A stretch of 64,000 bases of DNA from Cryptomeria japonica. Taxonomy: Eukaryota; Streptophyta; Pinopsida; Cupressales; Cupressaceae. Within the stretch, counting starts at the first letter, position 1. Each line of letters begins with the position of its first letter. Below the pieces are notes generated by a model that saw only the letters and a program-made list of their open reading frames with translations, did no database searches and had not been told where the DNA came from. The DNA lies in the NCBI RefSeq assembly GCF_030272615.1, contig NC_081406.1:216390997-216454996 (forward strand), in the 5' to 3' direction. The position numbers were made by a program, and so were the translations under genes. Of this stretch, positions 12,479 to 23,451 are shown piece by piece.

Positions 12479-13338
12479 TCACCAATAATCTAATTTTTCA
12501 GAATGATTTAGTCTTACATACCTCAGAGTTTTCTGATTGTTCTGATTTTCAAGTTCATGCACTTCTTCACCAATAGCGACAACATCCAGGTTAACAATCT
12601 CTACCGAATCATTTGTCTTAGGCTCTTCTATTTGAATAGGAGCTAAAACAATATATTGTCCATCATCATAACCACATGCTCTGATCTCTTTCCCAAGGTT
12701 CTCATCCACCTTCACATTTTCACTTTCCACTATCTTTCTCAGTCTCTTGTTGTAGCACCAGTAGGTTTTGCGCTTTGTAGAATATCCCAAGAAAATTCCT
12801 TCATCACTTCTAGCATCAAACTTTTCTATATCCTCATCTCTCTTGATATAACATTTTCTACCAAATGCTCTGAAATATCTCAAATTAGGAACATGACCAA
12901 ACCATATCTCATAAGGGGTCTTACTGGTATCATGTTTGATATGAACTCTGTTGAATGTGTAAACAACAATGCTAATGGCTTAACTCTAGTAGATCTTCAG
13001 AACATTCCCTTCAATCAACATAGTCCTTGTATCATCCAAGACAATTTTGTTATTCCTTTCAACAACTCCATTCTGTTAAGGGGTTCTAGGAGAAGATGAT
13101 TGTCTTCTAATCCCATGCTTCTCATAGAATGAATTGAACTCACTGTAACATAATTATCCACCTCTATCAGATCTCAGACACTTCACCTTCAATCCAAACA
13201 CGGTCTCAACCTTTGCTTTGAGTATCTTGAATTTGTCCAATGAAGCTAATTTCTCCTTCAAAAATACAACCCACATCATTTTGGAATAATCACCAATTAG
13301 GAGCATAAAATATCTATCACCCTACACACTTCTATCAT
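12479..13338 (-). pseudogene. Copia integrase core and C-terminal part, decayed
   Basis: Minus-strand reading from about 13338 gives GDRYFMLLIGDYSKMMWV, then LRSDRGG (a catalytic aspartate region) near 13165, SSPRTPQQNGVVERNN-like sequence with a stop near 13080, and the open stretch 12883-12479 with FGRKCYIKRDED and DEGIFLGYSTKRKTYWCYN, typical of the region between integrase and RT in copia. At 13338 the frame ends where a LINE is inserted; the N-terminal part of the same integrase resumes at 18912. Confidence 0.9.
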
Positions 13339-13344
13339 TATCCC

Positions 13345-16300
13345 ATCTCATTGTTGTTGAGTCTGTTAAGAGTAAAAAGTGTTTTCCCTTCCAGTTTGAA
13401 AAAATGTGGATTTCTCATCCCTCCTTGGAAAAATCCATTGCCAAATGGTGTGATATTGATGTGGATGGAACAGCCATGTACAAAGTTGCTAAAAAACTTA
13501 GAAACATCAAAGATAACATTAAGATCTAGAATATGATGGTTTTTGGTGATATTTTTGAATAAAAAAAAGTTGAAGGAGGAATTAGAATAGATCCAAAACT
13601 CTGTTCAGAAAGATGGCTATAAAAAGTATCCCAAGGCTAAGGAAGATGATATTTTAGTCAAACTTCACAACATAATATCAAGGGAGGAAATATATTGGAG
13701 ACAGAGATCCAAAGCTATTTGATTGGAAGCTGGGGATAGAAATACTAATTTTTTTCACATGACTTCCATGAAACATAAAGCTGCAAATACTATTTCAAGA
13801 TTAATTGCTGAGGATAAAATTCTTCTTAAGGATGATGACATTGGGGATGAAGCTATCAGTTTCTTCTCCCAACTCCTCACTGGAAGTAAGGAGATTGATT
13901 TTGCTAAGCAACATGACTTGGTTGATAATATTCCCAAAATTATTGAACCTCACCAAAATAAGGCCCTTTCTGCTATCCCTTCTGCTGAAGAAATCAAAAA
14001 ATATGTTTTGTCTTTTCAAGGGGATAAGGCTCCGAGACCTAATGGCTTCCCCATGTTCTTTTTTTCAGGAATTTTGGCATATTGTGGGAAAAGACACAGT
14101 CAATGCTGTTAAAGAATTTTTGGATCAAGAAAAATCCTTAAGGAAATCAATTCTACTTTTATTGCCTTAATTCCTAAGGTGGTTGGGGTTGATTCCATGG
14201 GAAAATTCAGGCCAATAAGTCTTTGTAACTCCTTTTATAAGATTATTTCTAAAGTCATGACTTCCAGACTTTTGACTGTCCTCCCCTTTATCATCTCAGA
14301 GGAGCAAAAAGGATTTGTCCCTGGTAGGTAGATTTTGGATTCTATCATCCTTGTGCATGAGAATATTCATTCTCTTAATGCTGGCAATAAAGAAGGCTTT
14401 CTGATAAAATTGGATTTGGCTAAAGCATATGATAGAGTGGAATGGCAAGCTCTTTTCAGAATTATGGAGGCCTTTGGATTTGATGAAAAGATAATCAAAA
14501 TTACCAGACAGTTGATATCCATCCCAATGTTTTCGATTCTCATCAATGGGACTCCGTCTAGATTCTTTAAATCTTCTAGGGGGCTCACACAAGGAGATCC
14601 CATCTCTCCCATTCTATTTACCATCTTGGTGGAAAATATAAGCAAAGTGATCCAAAAATTGAAGGTGAATAAATCTATTAAAGGCCTTCAACCCTCCTCT
14701 ACCAATGTGTCTTGTACTCATCAACAGTTTGTTGATGATACAATTTTAATGGGATACTCCTTTGCTGGGGAGGTTGTTGCCTTCAAAAGTGCTCTTAGCT
14801 CTTATTCTTTGGCAATAGGTCAGCAAGTTAATTGGGAGAAGTCTGTTATCTTTTTCATGAACACTCCTATTATAAGGTAGCAGAGAATTACTAATATCAT
14901 TGGGTGCAAGGTGGAAATGCTCCCCTCCACTTATTTGGGTCTCCCTCTGGGTTTAGCTTCTCCAAACTCATTCTGGAATTTATTAATTGACAAACTCAAC
15001 AAAAAACTGGCTGGCTGGAAAGGTTACATGTTATCTCAAGCAGAAAGATGCAGCTCCTTTAAGCTACTCTTCAAAATCTCCCTGTCTATGCTCTCAGTCT
15101 ATTTGGTATTCTGGCTAAGTTTGTTAAAGCTCTTGAGAGGATTCAGAAAATATTTCTTTGGTTAGGGGTAGAAGAAAAAAATAAGGATTTCCTTGGTTGC
15201 CTGGAACAAAGTGTGTAAGCCTAAGAGCAAGGGAGGTTTATGCATTAAAGCTCTCAAAACTTTTAATAAATCTCTTCTTGCTAAACACATATGGAGGGCT
15301 TATGGCATCAAGAAAGATTGGATCGGGTGTGCTTTGACAAATATATTCGTGACCAACCTCTCCATTCTCTTCTATACTCTAAAGACATCCCTACTAGGTC
15401 TTTCATATGGAATAGTATTATCAAATCCACAAAAGTTGCCAAAGCTGGAGCTAGATGGGTCATTGGAAAAGGTGACAAAATTAGATTCTAGGAGGATGCT
15501 TGGATTAAAGATGAACCTCTCTTTAACCAAGACTACAGTCAATTCACTGATGAATGTAAAAGAAGGTTTGGGTCTATGGTTTGTAACTACTGGAAGGAGA
15601 ATAGATGGGTAAGGCTAGATGCTATTTATGTTGGGTTTTCGTTGCTTCAGCAGAATCTGCTATCATTTTCTATTAATAAATATTTTGATGATGTGTTTCT
15701 TTGGAAGAGTAATTCTAGGGGTAACTTCACTATTGCCTCTGCCTATAAAAACACTTTTACCTAGATTAGCAACCCAATATGGGCTAAAATTTGGAATAAA
15801 GTTCTTATTCCTTAAATTAACATGTTTTTTTGGCTTGCTACTCAAAATAGGATTCTCACTATTGATAATTTGGCCCGTAGAGGTTTCATGTTTCCTAACA
15901 AGTGTGAGGTATGTCAAAAAGAGGAAGAATCAGTGGATCATTTGTTTATCCATTATTCCTTCTCTTGGGAAATATGGAGTAAATTTTGGGTGAAATGGAA
16001 AGTTGATTGGGTCATGCAAAATAGTCTCAAGGAAGTTATCTGGCAATGGATCTTTCCCACTAAATTTACTCTAATCAAGAATCTTTGTTCCTTGATTCTT
16101 CCCATGACCTACTAGTATATCTAGAAGGAGAGAAATAACAAAATCTTTAGAGAAGCTAAGTGCATGTCTCAGGTGGTTTTTGAAAAAAATTGTAAGGCTA
16201 TAAAAGAAAATGTTAATATTCCTCACAGAAACAACAAGCAATGGTTTTTTGCTCACATGAATGATATTGAGAAAGGTTTCCTTACTGAATGGAAGTTGAT

Positions 16301-16800
16301 TCACAAGGTTTGCAAATCTAACAATAAAACTAGGAGAGAAAATGTTGTTTGGAGATTTCTTGATTATGAGTGGCTCAAGGTGAATTTTGATGGGGCTGCT
16401 AAAGGCAACCCTAGGAAGTCAGGAGGAGGAGTCATCGGAAATTCTCAAGGTGCCTTCATTGCTGTTGTTTCTTCTCCCTTTGGAGTTCAAAATAATCATG
16501 TTGCTAAAGCTCAGGCCATGTTGAAAAGTCTCTAGCTTTCTCAGGGCTTCAAATTTAAAAAAAAATTGGTTGGAAGGGGATTCCCTCAATATCATTCAGG
16601 CTCTTAAAAGTACTAGCTCCTCCTCTTGGAATATATTCAATATTATTGAAAGTGCCAAAAAGCTTTTAAATGATTATGATAGTATTCTCATATCCCACAC
16701 TCTAAGGGAATGTAATAAGGTTTTCGGACCTTTTAGCCAATGAAGGGGTCTATTTAGAGGAGGACGTGAAATATATTGGAGAAGCCCAATGTAAAAAGAA
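13345..16800 (+). pseudogene. LINE ORF2: reverse transcriptase, zinc-binding region, RNase H
   Basis: The ORF begins inside the pre-RT linker (WISHPSLEKSIAKW). LEAGDRNTNFFH lies at 13723-13760, after a TGA that replaces the usual tryptophan. The RT block LIKLDLAKAYDRVEW is at about 14404-14446, GLTQGDPISP at about 14581-14610, and the catalytic motif FVDD (usually YADD or FADD) at 14728-14739. A TAG at 14329-14331 replaces the Q of the PGRQILDS motif. The zinc-binding region CEVCQKEEESVDHLF lies near 15900-15950, with a later cysteine changed to tyrosine. RNase H has VNFDGAAKGNPRKSGGG near 16380-16430 and ends near 16800. Frameshifts lie near 14065 and 15290. This is the architecture of plant L1 elements with an RNase H domain. 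Confidence 0.93.
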
Positions 16801-17126
16801 TGTTAGGGAGAAATTATTATTTGATCATGTTAATGGTTCAAGTTAAATTCATAATTACCTTCTTGGGTTTGGATATCAAAAATAGATATTGGGGTTATGC
16901 GAAGTGTCAGGTAATGATTTTTTTTAGGCATAGTTATTAACACCACTGGTGTGATAGGGGTTATCATAATAAATGTTGGATCTTTGCGACCATTATTATT
17001 AACTTTTGTAAATTCAAGGAAGGCACTTTGTTTTATGAACCCTATATTTTGCTCAAGAGCCTGCACTTAAGTTTGGTTCTACAGATTGTGAGTTATACTG
17101 TTGAAGACTTTGACCTACATTTCAAC

Positions 17127-18718
17127 ATGGGAGGTAACCTAAACCGAAATGATCCCTCTAGTTGTGAGAACTGGAAAAGTGAGTGGAAAGTGTGAAGGAG
17201 GCTCCATAGAAATGGATTTATAGATTACATGGAAGCAAAAAATCAATGTCTCAAGGCTTTGCTAAAGGCTGGAATAACAACGAGGTTACTTTGTTTGGGG
17301 AGACTTGGAAGATTGATGAGGATCTAGTTGTGGAGGTGACAGGACTATAGAAGGAGGGCACCAAGTTCTATAGAGATCAAAAGTTTTATGCTAAAGCCAT
17401 TAAAAACTTCCCAAAAACTAATGATGAGAAGGCTCATCTTGCCAAGAAAGACAATGTTTCTTACTACCTCACTCATCAGGTAAAGTCCTTCTGGCAGAAG
17501 ATGCTTAGGGTTTTGATGGAATTCTTGACTATTGATGGAAGATATACAAAATTTTATAATTATCACTTTGCTATTCTTAACCATTTCCGTCATGAGGTTA
17601 AGATTTCTTTGCCATTTTACTTAGCTTCCTCCCTGAATGAGATCTTGGTAGACCATGCCAAATAACCAAAATCTTATCCCATAGCTCATCAGGGGCTTAT
17701 TCTGCTCATTTATGAACACCTGAAGAAAAAAACTAGGGTTAGCTAGGATGATCATCTGGTGACAAATGCTCATATCTTAGATAGTCATAATGATTCTAAG
17801 TCTGATGATGATTTGTGAAATGTTCCTATCCATAAAAAAGGGAGGGTTGATACTGATAAAGTGGACAGGGATACGGAAGCTGGAATGGAGGAGGAACAAG
17901 GGAAGGAGGCTAATAATGAAGTATAGAGTGAGAATGCTAGAGAAGAGGAGGAGGGGAAAAGAGATGTTTATGTTGAAAAGCCTAATTCTAACCATACGGT
18001 CTCGGATAGTAGGAATGTTGTCCAAAATTCTATGGAGGAAGCTAACCCTAAATCTATGAGCTCTGAGAAGGGAAGGGATATGATGGATTCCATTTTCAAT
18101 GTAGCCCGAAACTATACTCTGGAATATTTCAATTTTTAGAAATGGGTTGCTGAAAATATAACCAGCATTTAGAGTAAATAGAGAGATCTAGAGGATAATA
18201 TTCATAATTTGATTAAGGATACTGATTCTGGGAAATAGAGTGTAGAGGTGGAAACCAGCAAAGCTGAGGATGAAGTTCAGATGCAATACTGGCTGGAAAA
18301 AGAACTTGTAAAAGGTGATTTGAAACATTTGGAGGATGTGATCAGAATTGTCAAAGATAAGGCTGAGGTTGACAACGATACCATCATCAACCGGGTTGCT
18401 AAAACTGAGAAGGCTTTGAAGAATTTTATGAGTCATAGTCTTGAGGTCTTGAGGATCTTCTCTCAAAATATGATTGCCCTGGTGGACTATTTCGAGAGGA
18501 AACAACAGAATAAATATATGGTTATCATTGATGATATGTCGATCTCCAGTTCTACCCCCCAAATTTCCAGGCAAAGGACTAGGTAGATGACCTGTGATTT
18601 GGAGACAAAGATGAAAGACATTCAGCTGAAGAAAGAGAAAAAATATCCAAGAGAAGCTAGAAAGGCTATGATGATGTTGGTTAAGAATGCAGAGGAGTCC
18701 ATAAAAATTTTTATTTGA
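17127..18718 (+). pseudogene. Extra LINE ORF downstream of RNase H, unknown function
   Basis: An ATG at 17127 opens MGGNLNRNDPSSCENWKSEW. After frameshifts, a second frame gives EVTLFGETWKIDEDLVVEVT near 17280-17340, KFYRDQKFYAKAIKNF near 17364-17411, and ILNHFRHEVKISLPFYLASS near 17575-17630. The C-terminal half is charged and helix-rich (about 17830-18590), including the clean stretch 18248-18586 with VRIVKDK-like heptads. Several stops are TAG. I do not recognise the domain. The related LINE fragment at 47460-48104 encodes a similar coiled-coil C-terminus directly before the same 3' end, so the ORF belongs to the LINE family and is not a chance neighbour. It could be a displaced ORF1-like protein or a captured gene. 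Confidence 0.6.
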
Positions 18719-18911
18719 TATGTAATGCTGGTCTTTGGTTGCCAGTCTCTCGCTGACTCTGTGTTGTTTTGTTTCTAGTTGTTGGGTTTTTTGCTAGTCT
18801 TTTTGCACCTTTTCTATTTTTGTTGTCTCTTCTCTTGTTTCTTTCATGCTTATCCTCCATTGTGTAAGTGGGTTTCAGGTCCCTTAAAACCTAATTTTCC
18901 TTAATCAAAAA

Positions 18912-20131
18912 CATTTGTAGGTCTGCATAGGTCAGTATGCACAAAATCTAGCAATCCATCTAATGTATATTGTTTTCTCTTGAAATAAATCCTTGTTTGC
19001 TATTAGGCAAATCTCTAATAGCCTGTGTAGAACTGATCTTAATAATTGAATCAAAATTTAAATGACACATTCTCCTATGCTACAACCAACTCTCATCAAT
19101 GTGAGAAATCAAACAATTTTTCTCACCAGCATTCAAATAAAAAATGTTACCTCTAGTCTTAGTTCTAGATGCAATCTCTATACTAGAGGCATTTAAGATC
19201 TTTCATTTTCCATCCTTGAATTGTAGATCATAACCATTATCAACCATCTATCCAACACTCAAAAGATTATGCTTCAAATATTCAACATACAGGACATCAT
19301 CAATGTTATGCTTACCATCAAAAGAAATATAATCTCTCCAACGGATCACACAGTATTTGTCATCTCCAAATCTTACTATTTCACCATCATACCTTTCCAT
19401 ACTCACAAATTTTCTTTTATCACTGATCATATGATGTGAACAACTACTATTAATTACCCATTCATCTTTCTATTCAACCTTAGCAACTAAATATTTCTTG
19501 TTAATAGTACATCTAGTGGAATCAATAGGCATAGGTCCATCTTCCTTAATGGCAAGGAATACAACTTCATCTCCTTATGATTCTTCATTTGTAATACCTT
19601 CATTACAAACATAATAAAAATTCTTCTGATTCCTATACTTTCAGTTAGGCTTGTAGGGATTATCATACTTCTCATGCTTTTCATATCTATCATTCCTATC
19701 ATGCTTATCAAACTTATCATGCCTATCATACTTAGCCATCCTCTTCGGGCAACTAGAAGCAAAATGTATTATCTTATTACAAGAGAAACATTTCAAATGG
19801 AACTTTCCATCATGCTTATTGAATACTTTAGGCAATCTCTAGGAAATCAGTGCTTCAAGTTCATCTAGCTCTCTTTCTTACTCTTCCATCTCTCTTCTCT
19901 CTCTTTCATATCTAGATATTATGCACTCGTCGGGATCATATTTCTTCATACTTGATAAAGATGCAGATTCTCTAAATGTAGTCTCACTTTCCATGTGATT
20001 TTCCAAACTCACTTAGCTCAAATGTAGCAATCTTTCTAATCAGCATATCTCTTGTCACTATAGTCACACTCTAGATCTCATCAATAGAAACAACCTCATG
20101 TTTATAAGCAAGAGGAAAAGATCTCAGCACC
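18912..20131 (-). pseudogene. Copia gag, protease and integrase N-terminus, decayed
   Basis: On the minus strand, from the right: gag sequence IVSKVLRSFPLAYKHEVVSI near 20130-20070 and a zinc knuckle CFSCNKIIHFASSC near 19790-19750 (the usual glycine before the histidine is isoleucine). The protease block follows; at 19449-19451 the catalytic aspartate of the DSGCSHHM-type motif reads as asparagine. Next is DGKHNIDDVLYVEYLKHNLL, ending at 19248, then the pre-integrase region and LDFVHTDLCRPT before the LINE junction. The first part of gag, the PBS and the 5' LTR are missing: at 20131 the sequence changes to plus-strand gypsy. Confidence 0.9.
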
Positions 20132-20920
20132 TTAGAAACAATTGAAAAGGTTGAATGAAGAGAAGTTGAAGATCAATTTAGAAAAATGTGTTTTCTTGCA
20201 GGAGGAGTTAGTATTTCTTAGTTTTGTAATCTCTAAGAGTAGCCTCAAGATGGATCCATCCAAGGTGGAAGAAATCCGCAATTGTCCTACACCTAGAAAT
20301 GTATGTGAGGTAGATAGTTTTCATGGTCTTGCAAGCTTCTATATGAAGTTTATTAATAGTTTTAGTTGTGTATGTGCACCTATGATTGAAACTATAAAGG
20401 GAGGTAGAAAATGTCAATTTGTATGGACTAGTGAAGTAGATAGGTACTTTGAGTATTTCAAAAGAAGGGTAGTAGAGCAACCTATATTAGTTCTACTTGA
20501 TTTCCATAAGTTTTTCACAATAGAATGTGATGTTACAAGCTAGGGTTGTCATTGCACCAAAAGATCGACCTATCAATGTCTGATACAACCACTAGAATTA
20601 TAGAATCCACGAGAGGTTGTTAAACCATGTCATGAATCCACACGATGGACATTGGCCCTCTACCAACAGTCCCCCTCCCAGCATCAGTCATCATGACCTG
20701 CATGATTTGAACCTATGACCAAGCTCTGATACCACTTTTTACAAGCTAGGGTTGTCATTGCACCAAAAGATCGACCTTTCAATGTCTGATACAACCACTA
20801 GATTTATAGAATCCATAGGAGGTTGTTAAATCATCGCGCGAATCCATGTGAGGGATGCTATCCCATTTCCAATATGTGATGCAAGTAACAAGGTATTAGG
20901 AGGAGTCTTGAGTCAAGAAG
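20132..20920 (+). pseudogene. Gypsy C reverse transcriptase C-terminus, interrupted by a TRIM
   Basis: The plus strand encodes RLNEEKLKINLEKCVFLQEE, then a conserved thumb/connection block PSKVEEIRNCPTPRN and FHGLASFYMKFI, typical of Ty3/gypsy RT just before RNase H. At 20531 a 344-bp element interrupts the RNase H start (IECD). The frame resumes after 20874 as CDASNKVLGGVLSQE, and at 20921 it is interrupted again by the LTR of gypsy B. The continuation is at 50729. The fragment is closely related to gypsy B itself (PTPRSTSEVKSFHGLA at 47330-47380), so both are members of one family. A second copy of this fragment occurs at 48880-49176. Confidence 0.9.
20531..20874 (-). mobile_element. TRIM (terminal-repeat retrotransposon in miniature), 344 bp
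   Basis: Two direct repeats of about 137 bp (20531-20668 and 20737-20874) flank a 68-base interior. On the minus strand the order is LTR starting TATTGG, spacer AG, a PBS TGGTATCAGAGC (20723-20734), a short interior, a polypurine tract GGGAGGGGGAC (20669-20679), and a second LTR TGTTGG...CTTGTAACA. The five-base target duplication TGTGA is at 20526-20530 and 20875-20879. The uninterrupted target occurs in the paralogous gypsy fragment at 49131-49135. The element has no coding capacity and would depend on enzymes from other elements. Confidence 0.88.
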
Positions 20921-22479
20921 TGATGCAGAGTACACAACAAGATATGTACTCAATGGGTCACTCCTTGGTTTATACACCCAAAGATTGATTTCTCACTCCT
21001 ATGAGGTCCAGTGGCTTCCTAGATGGAAATAATGATCTCCTAAGTGTGTTTCACATCCCACACTTCTTCCATAGGTTCTAGGGACCTTACACAACTCCAA
21101 CCAAGATTAGGTTTTAGGGACACTTTCCCTAAATTTGACCAAATTATGGAAATCTGGCCCCCAGTCTACAAATCTTCAATCTCATGATTGGGGTAGTTTA
21201 TTTATGTCTAATATGATGACAATCAACCAGAAATTGGGTTATGGGACTTCCACAAGGCTAAGAACCCTTATAGGCCTAGAGGATCCTAGTAGGTCTCCTT
21301 GACCAGTTTATGGGAAACAACTTACAAAACTTCCAAAGGACTAGACAAAAAAATCACTATTTTGGATACCCTTTTTGGACTTACAAAAGATCCCAAAGTC
21401 TTAGGAATTGAGTCTACTCTAGGACACCCTAATCCTCATTATGTTCACAGACCTAATAGGCCTAATTAGGCTTGGTTAACAAAGTAAGTATCAAGGAATG
21501 GGTGCATAGAACCAATGCATCACTTTGGTTAGGTTCTCCTACCTCCAAATGAATAGGATCCACTATCAAACTGGTCACCTTGCTTGTTTGGTTGACTGTC
21601 CACACAATGGTCTCTTTGCTTCGGCTAAATACATAGAGATATTTAGCCTAGGACTTGGTGGTTGAGGTGAAAAAAAAAATCCTCCATTCCTGAGCCTTTA
21701 GGGTCTTACTATAAACTCCCCTAACTTTCATTTTCCAATCGGCTGTGAGACTCCACTGTGGAAAAGACAAGTTACGGCTCCATCTCTGCACTAACCTTGA
21801 AATTAAAGGTTTCTAGGCCAGTCTGAACAGAATGAAGACATAACCTCAGCTCCAGTCACCAAGTGAACTCCAAAAATAGTAAAATAAGAGGTGATTCAAT
21901 TTACTAACATTCCATGCCCAATTTTTTGGTCTGGCAATCTGTACTGGACCATACTATCTCAGAAAAAAGAAAATTGATCAGGAAATTTAATGCTTCTCAT
22001 TCAATTTTCCACCAAAAATATCATCCAATCTCTCTAACCTTCACATGGAAGGATTCACATGCTTACATAGACTATTTAAAATGAACTTAACCACCTTTTT
22101 TAATGGTTATGACCATTGGAACCAAAATGCAACTTCTCGGAGCAATATTGCAAAAAGTTGTTGACAACATTTTGACAATTTTGCAACTTTTGGCAATTTG
22201 CATCCTCCAACATTCAAACATGTTTAGGATCTATCCTAAAGTGATTTATTTACTAAAATAACACCAAAAAACCTATGGCATCCTATTCTAAGGTCCTATT
22301 GGTCTAATTAGACCCAAGGCTATCTTAAGGTACCTTTGGGACTCTTAGCCTTACAAGTTGGACCAAAAACATTATTAGGTGGATCCAAAGGATCAACACC
22401 ATAATTACACCCTTTTAACTTCTTACTACAACCTAGTGATCTTTAAGGATATGAGATATGTCTTGGGTTCCCTGCACCA
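20921..22479 (-). mobile_element. 3' LTR of gypsy B
   Basis: A 1559-bp block with TG...CA ends (TGATGCAGAGTACAC at the left, TTCCCTGCACCA at the right). It has a close copy at 49177-50728. On the minus strand it directly follows a polypurine tract at 22480-22489 and the chromodomain-integrase end of gypsy B, which makes it that element's 3' LTR. AGAAG at 20916-20920 is the left half of the target duplication; the right half is AGAAG at 50729-50733 after the second LTR copy. No ORF of note. The LTR sits in the RNase H region of gypsy C. Confidence 0.85.
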
Positions 22480-22489
22480 TACTCCCCAT
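22480..22489 (-). promoter_or_regulatory. Polypurine tract of gypsy B
   Basis: On the minus strand ATGGGGAGTA directly abuts the LTR start TGGTGCAGGG. Its position between the chromodomain end and the LTR fits the plus-strand primer of a gypsy element. Confidence 0.7.
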
Positions 22490-23451
22490 GTCAAAAAAAC
22501 ACAAGTCCCTTGAGTTGGTATGTCAGAAAGTGTAGCTCCAGTCATCTTAATGGCCTCTTTGGTCATCCATGTGGCATCTTCCAAAGGTTTTCCCTTCCAT
22601 TTGATAAGGAATTTATAATATGTCTGCCTCCTTGTTTGTTTGCTAACTCTTATAGCTGTAATGTATTAAATCTCAGGTGTAGTATGAGAAAGGACATCTG
22701 CCATCATATTAGGGGTGAGGGGTGGATCAACAGGACCTGCATCACCAACATCATTCACAACATTCTTGTAGGCATATATGTCAGTAACATTAAAGATAGG
22801 AGATAAACCTATATCAGAGGGAAATTCAATTTGATAGGCATTGTTGCCACATTTCTTGAGGATCTTGAAAGAACCAATTTTTTTCATCATTAGTTTAGTA
22901 TACTTCTCCTTAGGCAACCTCTCTTTTTTAAGATGGATAATGACCATATCTCCCACTTGATATTGCAACTATCTTCTTTTCCTATCTGCATTTATTTTGT
23001 ACTTATGTGGTATGTTTCAGTTTGGCTCTCACTTGCTCATGGATATCTTTCATGACCTCTATAAAGTCCTTTGCTTGGGTGCTCCTCTTATCTAGATCTC
23101 TAACATCTCTTAATTCCAAGACACCCCTTGGGTGTGTTCCATAGACAATTTGAAAAGGAGTTAGACCAGTACTTCTGTTGATTGAGTCATTATATCAAAA
23201 CTCTTCTTGAGGTAAGATGGCATCCCAAGTGGCTCCATGCTCTTTTTTCAAGCATCTAAAAATATTACCAAGGGACCTATTAACTATCTTTGTTTGACAA
23301 TCTAACTAAGGATGGTAGGTAGATGAGAATGACAGGTTTGTACCTATCCTTTTCTACAGAGTTCTCCAAAAATGCCCTATGAATTTAGTATCCCTATCTG
23401 AGATAATGGACAATGGTAGCCCATGAAGTCTGACAATCTCCTTAAAGAATA
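22490..23451 (-). pseudogene. Gypsy B integrase C-terminus and chromodomain, decayed
   Basis: On the minus strand from 23451: [29 protein letters not shown], then STYHP with the last catalytic residue replaced (lysine codon at 23288-23290 where the QTEVVNR-type glutamate is expected). Next come NDSINRSTGLTPFQIVYG and the linker with KAKLKHTT. The open stretch 22968-22666 (QYQVGDMVIIHLKKERLP, IGSFKILKKCGNNAYQIEFP) follows, and a chromodomain with YKFLIKWKGKPLEDATW near 22600-22560. Stops and frameshifts are present. The integrase N-terminal half lies at 36165-36494, beyond the inserted LARD. Confidence 0.92.

Larger units (their letters stand above)
13339..18911 (+). mobile_element. 5'-truncated plant L1-type LINE inserted in copia integrase
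   Basis: The insertion separates GDRYFMLL (left) from the upstream copia block LDFVHTDLCRPT (right). It lacks ORF1 and the endonuclease; it begins in the linker before RT. It carries RT, a zinc-binding region and RNase H, followed by about 2 kb with another ORF. The 3' end has a TTTCAGGTCC...AATCAAAAA terminus that recurs at the end of a second LINE fragment at 48064-48106. The target duplication is unclear; ACACTTCTATC on the left and ACATTTGTAGG on the right match only partly. Boundaries are accurate to about 20 bases. Confidence 0.85.

Noticed and set aside
13723-14170. Overlapping second-frame ORF at 13805-14170
   Set aside because: Only its last part is real, as the continuation of LINE RT after a frameshift near 14065; the rest is a shadow frame.
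20531-20874. tRNA-derived SINE with A and B boxes (TGGTATCAGAGC, GGTTCAAATC)
   Set aside because: The boxes are only about 9 bases apart, too close for a pol III promoter. Direct terminal repeats, PBS, polypurine tract and a 5-bp duplication fit a TRIM instead.
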